From: Nymphaea colorata
Taxonomy: Eukaryota; Streptophyta; Magnoliopsida; Nymphaeales; Nymphaeaceae
Assembly: GCF_008831285.2 (NCBI RefSeq)
Contig: NC_045141.1
Span: 17,718,106 to 17,782,105, forward strand
Length of the DNA: 64,000 nucleotides
Reading direction: 5' to 3'
The position numbers and the translations under genes were made by a program. Of the stretch, positions 1-11,810 are shown piece by piece; the stretch's first letter is position 1, and each line of letters starts with the position of its first letter. A model generated the notes under the pieces. The model made no database searches, was not told the DNA's origin, and saw only the letters and a list, made by a program, of their open reading frames with translations.

Positions 1-2346
1 TAAAATTTCTGGCAGAAAGCACCAAATGTGTGCAGAATATGGTTACCCATTTTCTGTTAGGACCTGAAAACTAAAGACACTTTGACTAACAACAGCAAAC
101 GTGAAGTTGCAGAAATGTAAAAAATCATATTACAAAATAAAAATACTAGCAATTCAAAATGGCTCTTGGAGATGCATATACCATCAACCACACTTCTCCG
201 CACCCGCTTCACATGACGAAGATTCTCAAGTGGGGCTATTTGATTTAGTTGCCTATAAACCAAAAAGCGTTAAGCAATCAACACCAATTTCCAACAAAGC
301 ACCATGAGGTTTTCCAGTTACAGATTTGTAAGTACCTAAGGTTACGTACACACACTAACCTTACAAAAGTGTTGGCTAACTTTGGTTCTATAGTAACAGC
401 AAACACATTCACTGCACAAAACAATAGAAAAACTGAGCCCGTCGGTGAATGCCTCAATGGCACCAAAAACGCAGAGACATAGTTGTTCCGAAAGAAGAAC
501 AAACAGAAGAAACAAAAACCACTTAACAAATCATAACCAGAAGCAAACAAAAAGGAAAAAGAGCCGTGACGAGTTTAAATTCACAAGAAAATAGTTTACC
601 ACATGTTTCTCTATCAGAAGCTGGTAGCTGCCCAGGAACAAAGACCGCCTCCCACTTCGTTCTTCCCTCTCCCACCTCTCCAAAAGACATTTGTCAATAT
701 TGTTGGACCTTGGGCCTGGGTCCGCCCGTAACAAGCAGTATGATCCTGGCGTTTCGTTAGAGCGAGAGAGAGAGAGAGGGAGAGGGAGAGGGAGAAGAAA
801 AGATACATGGGAAATGGGGCTGACGGAAGCGGAAAAGACGGTAAAGAAAACTGCAAGGAATTCAACCGGTCAAGGGAAGGCTCAGACTCGAGGGACCAAC
901 ATCAGCCGTCCGATCTAGAGTGGATGGCTAGCGTTTTAAACAAACGACGGACTTTGCCAAAACTTAGCCCGCAGCCTAAAAACGAACCTTCATTCTACCA
1001 ACTCATCAAACATGAACAACAAATGTGCTCGAGCTTTGAACCCTACTGGACCAAGATTCCGATGCAAAAGTTCCGTGCTGAACTTGAACCCAGTTAATAA
1101 CCGGTCAGATATTAGCTATCAAAAAATTGACTAAATTATTTGTTCTATTATAATTAATTTAATGAATTAAATTATATCTATATTAATTGATTTAAATAAT
1201 TGTAATCACATATTAAAAAATTTATAGATTTAGACTAAACCAGCTTATTTTGCACATCTTTTACCAAACCATTTTTGTGCAGCAGAAGCACTAGAAGCAT
1301 CCCGACTTGGCAAGGCTACATCTGCTAGGCTAAAACTTGAGCCACAAGGTCAACGGCTCGATAAGCCCAGTAAAAGGAAACCCATGTTGTTACAAAAAAA
1401 AAAAAAACAAAGAATGCTTGTTTGTTTTTCATGTGTTTGCAGGAAAAAAAAAACTAGTTTCACTTCTTTCCTTGTGTTTGATTTGTGTTGAATAACTTCA
1501 ATGGGTATCAAGCAAAACAACACATCAAAATGGTAGGGTCGAAGCTAGAATTTTGTTTTTTATAAGACACTAAATATATACTTAACAAGCAAGTCCACTC
1601 AAATCTATGAGGCAATGACCTGGGTCTCGTAGAGCTGTCCCATGGACCTAAGTCCACACAAATCATACTATCAAATTAAGGTTTGAAGTGAGTTCTACTG
1701 ACAAACGCCATACGGAGACCCCATGTATCTCCGCAATATAACTGAACTATACAAGTGCAAATTTAGAAAAATGAGGAACAAGCTTAATGTTTGTAGGGAT
1801 ATTCGGATTCAGATCACATACTTTGTCAAACTGCTCCCAAAGAAAATCGGACGTCAAAACAAGTTTCAAATTAGCGTTCGAATTTGGATTCACTTTCAAG
1901 TAAACATCCTACATTTTAGAAGTCAAATTTCGACATGCCATAATGCAATTCGGATTCAATGATGTATCTTCATATTTGGATTGGATGTTAAAATAAAAGT
2001 CAGATTCTGATTGTCAAGTTAAAATCAGATTCGGATACAATATATATATATATATATATATAGTTTGCCTTTCAATTCGAATATATATGCATATTTGGTA
2101 AATCAGATATATCCTGTTTAAAAAATGAGATCCATTAACAACCCCAATGAGCGTCTGCTGGATACCCAAACACATATTCACATATTTTTGCACCACAAAA
2201 AAAAGGACTAAGGTACCAATGGTTTTTCGCGAGAAAAATGTGACGACATTGGAAAATCCAACAAAGAGCAACACAGTACGTATAGCAAAAATAGAAAGAG
2301 CCACTTACGGGGAACAAAAAAAATCATCTCAAAATAAGACAGCAAA
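1..2346. other. intergenic DNA, no gene recognised
   Basis: I see no credible coding region here. The short reading frames lie in low-complexity or AT-rich DNA. There is a GA-rich tract at about 763-802, a poly(A) run near 1387-1400 following a short sequence that could be an old retroposed element, and an (AT)n run at 2040-2061. A stretch near 1794-2120 begins TAGGGATATTCGGATTC and is rich in GATTCGGAT-like words, so it may be a decayed copy of the hAT-type repeat seen at 2992-3439. Its second end could not be found. Confidence 0.55.
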
Positions 2347-2417
2347 GCGCATCTGGTGTAGTGGTATCATAGTACCCTCCCACGGTACTGACCGGGGTTC
2401 GATTCCCCGGATGCGCA
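2347..2417 (+). tRNA. tRNA-Gly (anticodon CCC)
   Basis: This is a complete 71-nt tRNA gene. The 7-bp acceptor stem pairs GCGCATC with GATGCGC and is followed by discriminator A. The anticodon arm is GTACC-CTCCCAC-GGTAC, placing anticodon CCC at 2379-2381, which reads GGG glycine codons. The T arm is CGGGG-TTCGATT-CCCCG. The internal A and B boxes (TGGTGTAGTGG and GGTTCGATTCC) are intact, there is no intron, and CCA is not encoded, as expected of a nuclear gene. A T4 run at 2422-2425 is a short Pol III terminator. Plant tRNA-Gly genes can be fused to a C/D snoRNA; none is visible downstream of this one. Confidence 0.96.
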
Positions 2418-2421
2418 AGCC

Positions 2422-2425
2422 TTTT
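2422..2425 (+). terminator. Pol III T-run terminator of tRNA-Gly
   Basis: Four consecutive T residues lie 5 nt after the tRNA 3' end. That is the usual position and minimum length for RNA polymerase III termination. Confidence 0.6.
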
Positions 2426-2991
2426 CCCCACACTCTCCGCATATCATGTTCTGTCTCTTTCTTTTTCAACAGCATTGCTGTTAGTTCTCGAATCCAAATT
2501 CTATCAAACTCTACAGAGAATTACCATCTCTTGGCAGCCACGGAAACAAACACAAGAAAATATTTTCACCAAACTTTTTGATTAAGACCAGTGATCGCAG
2601 AAGAACCAGAACAGAATCAAAATGGGCCAAACGTATGGACGCTTGTAGGAAGACGAAGAAGCGAGGTGATTCTAGGTTGCAGCGAAAGAAAAGGCCGAGA
2701 AACTTACCGAGGACAGCAGTCACAGCACCTCTAAGCAACTGGGTATTAGAGATGGACCTCTTTGATGTTGTAAGCTCGTTCCATATTAATGGTCGACCTC
2801 TTAACTCCTAATGACGCTAACGGAACCTCCTGCTCATGTTTTTGCTTTGATTGTAAAGAGTGTTTGTGGCTTTATATTGAGCTGCAACAATTGATATCCA
2901 TAGGATGAGTTTGCAATGAATTTATTTCATGAACAGGAACAAATCCAACGTATCCTTGAGCTGCCAACGTCACTCGAAGATTATTTGCTAA

Positions 2992-3439
2992 TAGGGATGT
3001 CAAAGGATTGGATTCGAGTAGTATATCTGATTTTGTATATTCAAATTCCAATTCAGATTTAAACACAAATAAAAGTTTATTCCAAATTAAAATCTGAATC
3101 CAAATTCACAATATGAACCTAATCTGAATTCTATTTTTAAATTCACAATTGATTCTGAATCCAATTCTTCGAGTGAACCAAAGCACATTACGATATGTTG
3201 AGAACCGACTTTCAAAATGGATGGATGTTAGATATAAGACATTTCCTAAAACTAAATCTGAATGCAATTCCAGTTGTATGTCTACTTAAATTTAAGTTTG
3301 GGTCTAATCAAATGTCACTTCTTAAATTCGAATACAACCCTATTTTGTATTGGATGTAATCTTTTTTTTCTCTGTATTGGGATTTTTTGAAGTAATTCGG
3401 GCAGATGTCTGATCCCACTCAGATTTATTGACGTCCCTA
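2992..3439. mobile_element. Ac-type hAT MITE (non-autonomous)
   Basis: This is a 448-bp AT-rich element with no reading frame. The ends are TAGGGATGTCAA and the inverted complement of TAGGGACGTCAA, matching at 11 of 12 positions. They resemble the CAGGGATGAAA ends of the Ac/Ds group of hAT transposons. The flanking octamers TTTGCTAA and CTTACTAA agree at 6 of 8 positions and could be an aged 8-bp target-site duplication. The interior is built of words like AATTCAGATT. A related element lies at 43235-43526. Confidence 0.6.
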
Positions 3440-6400
3440 CTTACTAAGCTTGCTTTGTAGAATTTCATCGTTGAGAAGCTTGTCTCCACAGTTGTTGCTG
3501 TAAAGGAGGTTACTGTCCTTAGCATATTATTTTATACTGCACATCCTGCTTCAGGGCCGAACTAATTTGTTCAACCATTCCGCTCTTCTACTTGTGGTTG
3601 TTACATGGAAATCAGCCTTCGACATTTTCACGCGGTGCTTACTCTTCCACGAAAACAGAAACGGAGATTTCTTATGTACTTCATTCCTGGTATAAGATGG
3701 CAACTTGGTTTTCTCTACTCGGAACACTGGTCGAATCTTTTGCAAGTTGAAGTGCAAACTCATAATGCAAGTTGCATGCTAGCGCGGTCTGGGTGAAGGT
3801 TTTTCCAGAAATACGGGGATTTCAACCTCTGATGACCTGGGTGATCAGGTTGTTTAGTCTCCTTCAAAGCAAGGCCTGTTCTTGCCATCCAGTGCAGCCT
3901 GCAGATTGAAGCTAATCGGTTCAGCCATGACTATGCATGTGCAGGGCTCGGCTGTATCCTTTGATGGCCTGGATATTAATTTTTGGTTGGTTAATCTAAA
4001 AGAAAATGTTCTCCGTTTTCAGTAGAACCCTTACATGGCAGGGAGAGAATCCTAAAAATCTGTATAGTACGTCTTAAACCTAGAGAAGCTATAGAAAATT
4101 TCTTTAACGAGAATATAACGACCCTTTTTGTCTTCAGAATGGAGTTATCCGAGAAATCGTACTTGCTCTAAATGGTCATGGGGAACAAGTGCAGACCACC
4201 GTAAGCACATGGAGTATTGGAGCATGTCAATGTCTAGCCAATGGGTATCATGCCCTTAACATGATGCAACCGCTGCCCACCTTCCAAGGAAGAGCATTGA
4301 TGTCGCTTGGTACTCCCTGCTTGCTTTCACCTTCATTCCGCTGTAAATATGGAGGCTGGTGTGGCAGGTTTTGAGGTCTTTCCGCCTTGGTGGTTGGTGT
4401 GGACAGATAGGAAGAGTATAATATTTATGACGATGATTAGATTTATCTCCACATACATGTATTTCAGAATTCACAATTCGAAAATCTGGAGTTCTTGTAT
4501 GATTGGCATGCATCAATGGATGTAATTAGGCAAATGAGAAATGAAGAACGCATCCAATGGCTTAGATCGAACAGGAAACAACCTTGCTGGCTCATCAGGT
4601 CTGCAAAATTTTCCCAGTGCAGTAGTTTGGAAGTATCTTGCTAGAGACCTTAGCAGCTATGGCATTTTTACACTTCAATGCACTGATCATGTGCCTTTGG
4701 AAAGCTGAGTTCTTCCTTATAAATCAGTGAGACAGAGTCTTATGAGCAAATTTACCATCATAGGCAGTGTTAAACCGCTCTGCACCTCTACAATCCAGGT
4801 TACTGCAAATTACTTTTCTCAAGCAAGTGGAAACCTGATTCTTGGGAGGAGCACTAAAACCCTCGTGAGTCCACTTCCCCACCCAAGCAAGCAGTTGGCA
4901 TATGTATCCTTTTTCAACGCTCTGCAGAAATTCGCCTAGTCTTTACAAGATTACTAGGCCTTTTCCCTACCATTTTAAGAGTTGATCCCAAGCCCATGGT
5001 GCCCCGAGGACTCCGTCACTCGAGGTCGTCTTCTTTCTTGTTCCATCAGGCATCAGCAAACACCGAAACCAAGGCAAAATCACAAGAATCGGAGAAAGAA
5101 TCCTGCTTCATTCATTTGAAAGGAATTTTCAATGGAGGACAGATGCTTAACAATGGGATCTTTCCAACTTTCCATTGTTGTTCCATAACTTGCTCAACTT
5201 GCAGAAGCAAATTGCAATATTGACTGGAGAGTTTGCAAAATCCAGTGAGAACTGAAGTGCAGCTTTTTCGGAGACCAATGATAGTGACCACCGGTACACC
5301 ACTTTACCTCCAGTAGATCAATAAAGTTAAAAAAGTAAAATAGAAAAAACATAGTAAAGTAAAAGTTAAAGAGAACATGCTTGGCTGATTGAGAAAATAA
5401 GCAGCACGATATTTGTATGATCGTTCAGTATCCATCGAATTATGTAATATATACGGCTGCCTTGTGATCACGAAAACAAGAGAAACAAACCAAAAGGGAG
5501 GAACTTGCTTTCTGCGTTTTAGAGTCGTTCGATAGAGTCAAGATTACACATTCTGACTGCCAATTTATTGATTTATAATTCTATTTATTCAATAATTCGT
5601 TAGAACCAATGCAAATTGAGCAGAATCGTTTGATGACGGAATCGGAAACAGCAACAAATATGATCAACACATCTTAAAAAAGCAAAAAAAAAAAAAAAGC
5701 CTTTTCATCTCCTACTGCTATTCAGCAGCAGCAGTCGAGAGCTCGGAAATATATTTAATCACGAATAACTGAGGAAGACCACGAATATAAATCAACAATA
5801 GTCCTGATTGAGAACACAACCGACGCATCTTGTCTACATCAGAAGCCCTTAAAATGCATATACAAGTAAAGTAGTTAAGGAAACCGTGCTAACGATGTGA
5901 AAAATCTGAAATGCCAAGAATGGAGATATTCCATTCGATGTTTTCAAACAACACCGCACATCCCCTTTTAATTACGAACACTAATTTCCAAAACCTCAAC
6001 AATCTTCATGATCAACAAAGCAAATTTACTTCAATCACCGAATGCAAGGATCGATGAAGCACAACCATATCTGTTTAGAGCAGAATCCTATCCAATTTTA
6101 GCATCCCACCTTCATTTCTTTAATGCAAAAATTTTACCTCGCCATTGAAGCAATTGTTCTGAATATTCACAGTTTTCACAAACAACTTGCTTGTGATTCA
6201 AGAACCACGAACTAACATTCTCCATATATTACCAAAACCCAAGAGTGGGAAGAGACTTACATTTCTATCTTGCCTTTTCTTTTTTTCATTTGATCGACAA
6301 GCTGGGGCTAGCTAGACGCTTGCTAGATTATTCCAAGAGACGCACCCTCAGTTTCGAGCTTTTAACCTCCATGAACTTGAAGGTCTAAGCTGATTTACAC

Positions 6401-6517
6401 CCTGAAGTGAATGGGGCTCTTGGTTCAGAGAAAATTACAGTTGAAGTTTCTTTACATCTTACACATCATTACGGATTCATTCTCTCAGCAAATCTTATCG
6501 GATCCGTCTAACCATGA
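3440..6517. other. intergenic DNA, no gene recognised
   Basis: Several short open frames (for example 4189-4374, 4727-4939 and 4996-5223) have no recognisable domain, no consistent splice partners and no homologue that I know. An A-rich run is at about 5679-5698. The right end runs into the 3' flank of the minus-strand RING gene. Confidence 0.5.
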
Positions 6518-7003
6518 TCAATCCGGCGGGCGCACCGCCGTCCGACAAATGGGGCAGACGGGCGCTACGGCTAGCCACGCGTCGACACAGTGAGCGTGGA
6601 AGTTGTGCCTGCAAGACGGCAGCGATCTGCATCTTTCACCATATCTGAATGTCTCCAAGCAAACGGCGCAGTCGGATGGATACCCATTTCGGTAGTCGAA
6701 GCAGGGAAGCCGCTGGAGGTCGAACCTCGACAACCCACAAGAAGAAGACCACGAAGAAGAACGAGAGGCGAAAGAAGGGAAGTCTTCATCAGGTGAGGAT
6801 TCGAACGCGCGGCGGATGAGGAAGACGTGGATGACAAAGACAATGGCGATGCCGAGGAAGAGAAGCCCGACGGAGAAGACGACCACCATGATCAGAACGT
6901 GGAGGAGGAGGGTGAGCAGGCGATTGGGCTTCGCCATTCGGAAATCTGCAGAAGAAGAAAAAGAAGAAGAAGCAGCAGCAGCAGCAAGATGGGAGACCGA
7001 CAT
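6518..7003 (-). CDS. ATL-type RING-H2 E3 ubiquitin ligase, membrane anchored
   Basis: This one-exon gene gives 161 aa from the ATG at 7003, or 139 aa from the ATG at 6937. It probably transfers ubiquitin from an E2 to a target at a membrane. From the 7003 start, residues ~28-62 form one long hydrophobic anchor (LLTLLLHVLIMVVVFSVGLL), followed by a serine-rich spacer and a GLSRFDLQRLPCFDY segment like the ATL 'GLD' motif. A RING-H2 domain follows: C-X2-C-X15-C-X-H-X2-H-X2-C-X10-C-X2-C, including DAWL and CPICR. All eight zinc ligands are present. The frame stays open upstream to 7171, but that part crosses a (CT)n repeat. A weak TATA-like TATATCC at 7076-7082 (minus strand) would put the repeat in the 5' UTR, making 7003 the first ATG. 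Intronless genes are usual for ATL proteins. The exact subfamily member is not identified. Confidence 0.88.
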   Translation of the reverse strand: MSVSHLAAAAASSSFSSSADFRMAKPNRLLTLLLHVLIMVVVFSVGLLFLGIAIVFVIHVFLIRRAFESSPDEDFPSFASRSSSWSSSCGLSRFDLQRLPCFDYRNGYPSDCAVCLETFRYGERCRSLPSCRHNFHAHCVDAWLAVAPVCPICRTAVRPPD

Positions 7004-7004
7004 C

Positions 7005-7006
<2 letters not shown>

Positions 7007-7038
<32 letters not shown>
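7007..7038. repeat. (GA)n microsatellite in RING gene leader
   Basis: A near-perfect GA repeat, CT on the gene strand, ends four bases upstream of the likely ATG of the RING-H2 gene. CT-rich leaders are common in plant mRNAs. Confidence 0.9.
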
Positions 7039-7041
<3 letters not shown>

Positions 7042-8088
7042 GAGGACGAGGATGGAACAGAGACGACACGAGTATGGATATACTCTCCCTCTCAGGAGCA
7101 TCCGAATCTGATTCAACGGCAGCAAGACCGAGTCGGTGGGCCCTTATGATGGGAAGAAAGCAGCCGCCCACAGAGATGGAAACAGACGAATCCGACGAGA
7201 AAAAAGTTGAAGCCTCATGACATCATTCTTAGATATTTGGCGGAAAAAGACGGTAATTCAATCTGACAGGGAACAAATTTTATGTAGAATATTGTAAGCC
7301 CCTGTTCTTCGTCTTTCCGAGTTCTAACTTCTTCCAAACGTGATTCATTGTTAAGCTGGAATTATCTTCTAAATTGCAGCTAAATAAACATTCACGATCA
7401 TATTCTTTCAATTATTGTTGATTTTAAGTAGAGTAATTTGGTATAGGCATTAGAAAGTTAGCTTGGCCTTTGATCTTCGACGTTGATGTTTGATCAATTT
7501 TTTTATTTGAAAAGTAGATAAAAGTATTTCTTAACTAAACTACGTTTTCTTCTACAATTAATTATATTTAATTGGTGAAGATGGGATTAGGTTTCACATT
7601 TTGGTGTCAGAAGACCTACTATGGCATCAAAATCCTGATGTCCTTCATCTTAAAGAATCATAGTTAGGATAGCTCTTGTTAGCATGTTGTTTTCAGAAAT
7701 TACTTAAACTGGTTCATATGAAAACAAAAGGTAAATATTAGTTTAGATGAACTACTCAGTGGGCCGAATGACCTCAGTATTTCTTTTACAAACCAAAACT
7801 TGTCACGTTGTAGATAATTTCTCCTTAGATTAGTAAAATAAATGTCATTTACAAAAACTCGGGTGCATATATAATACCAGAAAGGCAGCTCTTTAAAAAT
7901 TAAGAACAGTAATTTCACAAAACAATTAACTAGATGGCCCTTTTTTCTTAAAAGGACGGCTATAATTGTCGCCGTACCAGGGTAGGCTTGACAAAATGTC
8001 GCATTAATGGTGTTTGTGATTCTTGACAAAGATTGCTCATAAAAATTAATGCGATTTTTTCAGCTCCAAGACGTAACTTATGTGTCTA

Positions 8089-8286
8089 ATATCATACAAA
8101 CAAGCTTTTACATTTTACAAATACATCAACATTTATGCGAATGAAAGGTCATCCAAGTGATTGTAAAATTACATTTAAAAGATGTGATTATCTGATATCA
8201 TACAAGCAAGCTTTTACATTTTACAAATACATCAACATTGATGCCAATGAAAGGTCATCCAAGAGATTGAAAAATTAAGTGATGTG

Positions 8287-8291
<5 letters not shown>
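8089..8291. repeat. tandem duplication, period 106 bp
   Basis: Unit 1 (8089-8194) and unit 2 (8195-8291) share ATATCATACAA, AAGCTTTTACATTTTACAAA and GAAAGGTCATCCAAG with few differences. Unit 2 lacks about 9 bp near its end. A (TA)n tract follows directly. Confidence 0.85.

Positions 8292-8322
<31 letters not shown>
8289..8322. repeat. (TA)n microsatellite
   Basis: This is a 34-bp uninterrupted TA repeat abutting the second unit of the upstream duplication. Confidence 0.9.
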
Positions 8323-8323
<1 letters not shown>

Positions 8324-9380
8324 CTTGAAAAATATCCTGATATATATCCTGTTGCGTCTTGTCTTTGTCACCAAAAGGGCTCTCGTGCAAACAACTTTTT
8401 GAGTATACATTATTATAATAACATATGGATAAAAATTATTTTAATAACTGGACGAGTGGAAAGATTGCGTCGGCATTGCTGAGGATAGTGGAAGAATTTT
8501 GATTCAACTTTTTCCCTCTTCAACGTGACGACTTCTAGCTCCTCATTCTAAAAAACCAGCTCGAATTTCCATCATTTCTAATCAAACTCTTCGTTCGACT
8601 GGCAAAACTCAAATCATTGTGCCCCCTTTGATTTCTGGAACCAAAACAATAGTTTCTAGTTTCAGTTTAAATAAATGAACAACAATACAACTTTTGATTT
8701 TTAAGAAGAGAGAGCGAATCATTTAGGCACTAATTTAAAAGAAAAAGATAATAACACACAGTATTTTATGATTACTTAAGAGCTTTCATCTAAAGAACAT
8801 GAGCTTGAATTTTGTGATTAAAAGAAATAAAGAACATGAGGTTGATTTTGTGATTACTTAAGAGCTTTCATCTAAATAACAATTTTGTGTTTGTGGGGCG
8901 TTGCTTGCGTCACTGGCTTCCTCCTTCCTCGTCGCGGTTTGAATATTTAGTTGCACGCGTCGGAACGGAAGACATCATTTTAGCGATAAGATAACGACGA
9001 GGTCGTCTCCGTTTTGGCATTTTTTCGAAGCTATGAGATGAGATGACACTGAGATTCGATTCTTGTATCCAAAGTTTTTGTTTTTTAATCAAAGAGTGTG
9101 AAATTTGAAGAAGAAAAGTAAGAATTACACATGGACCTGACTTGGTTTGTCTTTGTCTATTGTGCTGGATTCGTTTCAAACCCGAGCTTTGTCCTTGATC
9201 TTAATGAAACATTTGATTGACCTGAGAAGAATTGAAGTTCTATTGCATAATTGTGCAGCTTACTAACAAATAAAGGTCAACTTAGGAGGAATGATCTAAG
9301 GCAGTCTCTAGATGACTTTTGATAATAAGTGGGAAGAAATCCCATTGGCCCAGATGCTTTCTTTCCTTTTTCTTTCCTCT

Positions 9381-9552
9381 TTCTTCTCACTCTCAGGGTC
9401 TAAGATTGCATCAATACTTAAGTTAAAGCATGCACTTCATGCGAACTAGTGCATCGCTTCCTTCCTTTCTTCTCACTCTCAGTGTCTAAAATTGCGCCAA
9501 AACTTAAGTTAAAGTGTGCACTTCGTGTGAACTAGTGCATCGCTTCCTTTCT
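9381..9552. repeat. tandem duplication, period 86 bp
   Basis: Unit 1 (9381-9466) and unit 2 (9467-9552) both carry TTCTTCTCACTCTCAG, ACTTAAGTTAAAG and GAACTAGTGCATCGCTTCC. A handful of substitutions separate them, mostly transitions at CpG-like sites. Confidence 0.85.
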
Positions 9553-11810
9553 ACTGGCGAAAGGGAATAGGATGTTCATGCCACTTGAACCAGCAACTTG
9601 CTGCCTACCAGCCACTAACCCAAGCAGGTGCACCAACACCACTTGCAGCAGCTTCTACATGACTTTATGATAAAAGTATTTTGATCTGTCTTTTTTTTTT
9701 CTTTTTCTTTTCATATATAAAGAAGGGAAAAAGAAAGTCAGAATGGGAGCAGTATTATCTCGCTTTCACCTCTTTAATGTGGTAAACCAACTGAAATATG
9801 GTAAAAGTCTAAACTACGTCTGGTCCAACTGAAGGAAATGATAGGAATGTATGTTACAATTATGTATAGAAATATAAATTTGAACAAAGCGAATGCTCGC
9901 CGTCAACGTGATGGGATGGACGACCATATTGCTTATAAGCCATAGATAGCGACTGGTTTAAGCTGGTTGCTTTTTGTTTGAAGGAAAAACTTTCCTCAAA
10001 ACTTGGTCGCTGGACAAGGACACTGGAGAAATCTTATGTTATAATGGTGTGTCATAGCCACTGGTTATTTGATGGTCGTTATAACAAAATATTAGTTGAA
10101 GGTCTGTTGAGTGCAAGCGACATGTATATGCAAGTTTCTGCAAGACGATTGACTTGAAAAGAAGATAAAAAGATTGACATTGAACCTTTATTGAAATAAA
10201 AAAGGCCATTCACTATGCTAATCAGATGGAAGATTGTCACATGGTTCAGGAAACCAAATAGGAGCTATCAACAAATATGACTGTTGATCAAGGAGCTAAT
10301 CAACTGAGACGAATATGGTAGAGCACTTGATTTGTAGGGCAAGAGTCCTCCATCAGGCATGGCTTCAAGGCAAACATCCTTCATATGGCATGACTTGCAA
10401 ACAAGCATGTTTCGCAGAACACTTCAATCGATTTGTTGCATAGTGATTTTGATATGCAGTTTAAGTGTGACTATATAAAAACCGGCAAACTACATTCTTA
10501 CATGAAAGGTTAAATTTGATGACTTAAACACATATGCAACATCCTTGACTGTGGTTGTGTCGATTTTACATTTAAAACTTTAGAAAGATCCAAGATAGTG
10601 TGATGTTTCTTATTACCATTTTGCTTCCTGTTTGTAATCCTTTTAGATGGTCAATTATGCAGGTTATGAAGTAGGTTAACAGCTGCGGAAGAGGTAGCTT
10701 GAGTTAGATTTTAAGTTGGAACATGAAAGTTGGTATTAGTCATTTCATGTGATGCCTTTGTGGTCCAACGTGCAAAAGAATGCGCTTCCTAACTAAGTGT
10801 AAATTATAGCGTTCTTAAGCTTGAAAATGACTTGAAGATAATTACTTGCAGGATGCTTTGAAAAGATTGGCACTTACACATGTTACAGTATGTGAAGTCC
10901 TTTTCACTGACAGATCAAAGCAGGCAGCAAGATGAGCTGCAGTTTTTCAGATCGGAGGGGCTTGACTATTGAGAGAAAGGCACCTTTACTTTTTCCTTAT
11001 TAATATTGACTTGAGACCATAGTAATACAACCCTCAAAACAGAACAACTTTTGCAACTTTGTTACAGCTGCTGAAAAAAAATCATGGGAAACAATTGCAA
11101 AAATGGCAAAGATCACCTACAACTAGTGTCTGATTGAACACTATGACGAGTTCAAATTTTGTTGATAATATATACAAAACGAAGAAAATAATAGCACAAA
11201 ACTAAAATATCTATTGAGGACCGACATCCTCTTGATTTTAGCAACAGCAAATGTTCTTCGCCAAATACTAGCCACCACAATAAAACTTAAGTTGATTTTT
11301 TATAATTGAACTGCAAGTACAGCAAACAACTTAGAGAGAGAGATGGAACATCCAAGTAGAGCTTTAAAAAGCAAGGTGACGCATAATGACAGCATATGCT
11401 CATCGTGGTGGAAAAATATGGGTATGTATATTCCCCGACAAAACCGTTACACTAAGACCCGTGGAAACACGTATGGGTTTGGGGAAGGGATCTCCATAAT
11501 ATAAATTGGATGAGAGTTTGCGGTGTCTCGAAAGAAAAACTATATTTTTGAACGAGCTGTTCAAGTACACACAAAACGGAGAAAGCATTCCCTCTTGATG
11601 CATTAATTTATCATGTAAGAGCTCGGTGGCCTACATCATTTGACCATGATTTCAAGTTTCAATTCAAGATCTGTACTTTTGAAATTTCTGCTACACTTCT
11701 GTGTTTCTTTCCTTGTCTTAGTCGCATCAAAAGAGCCCATCAGAGCAGCAAAACTTGAAACAAGTTGTGGAATACAGAAACAAGTCTATGATCAATTTGC
11801 TGCCCATATA

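Larger units (their letters stand above)
7039..11810. other. intergenic DNA with local duplications, no gene recognised
   Basis: No coding region is supported. The stretch contains two clear tandem duplications (8089-8291 and 9381-9552), a (TA)n tract (8289-8322) and a shorter repeat of TGATTACTTAAGAGCTTTCATCTAAA at about 8770 and 8855. Around 9570-9660 the minus strand reads like a decayed tRNA-derived SINE, with GGTTAGTGG and GGTTCAAGT box-like words. Low-complexity AT-rich DNA fills the rest. Confidence 0.5.

Noticed and set aside
614-918. Frames with RERERGRGRG-type sequence near 0.7 kb
   Set aside because: Low-complexity GA-rich DNA, with no homologue and no splice context.
2347-2500. 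Dicistronic tRNA-Gly/snoRNA gene, as known in plants
   Set aside because: A T4 terminator follows within 5 nt, and no C/D box pair (TGATGA...CTGA) is visible in the next ~100 bases.
6816-7125. Long Arg/Glu-rich frames on both strands around 6.8-7.1 kb
   Set aside because: They arise from the GA repeat and from the antisense of the RING-H2 gene.
10310-10350. tRNA-like words (GGTAGAGCACTTG)
   Set aside because: No acceptor, anticodon or T arm can be paired around them.
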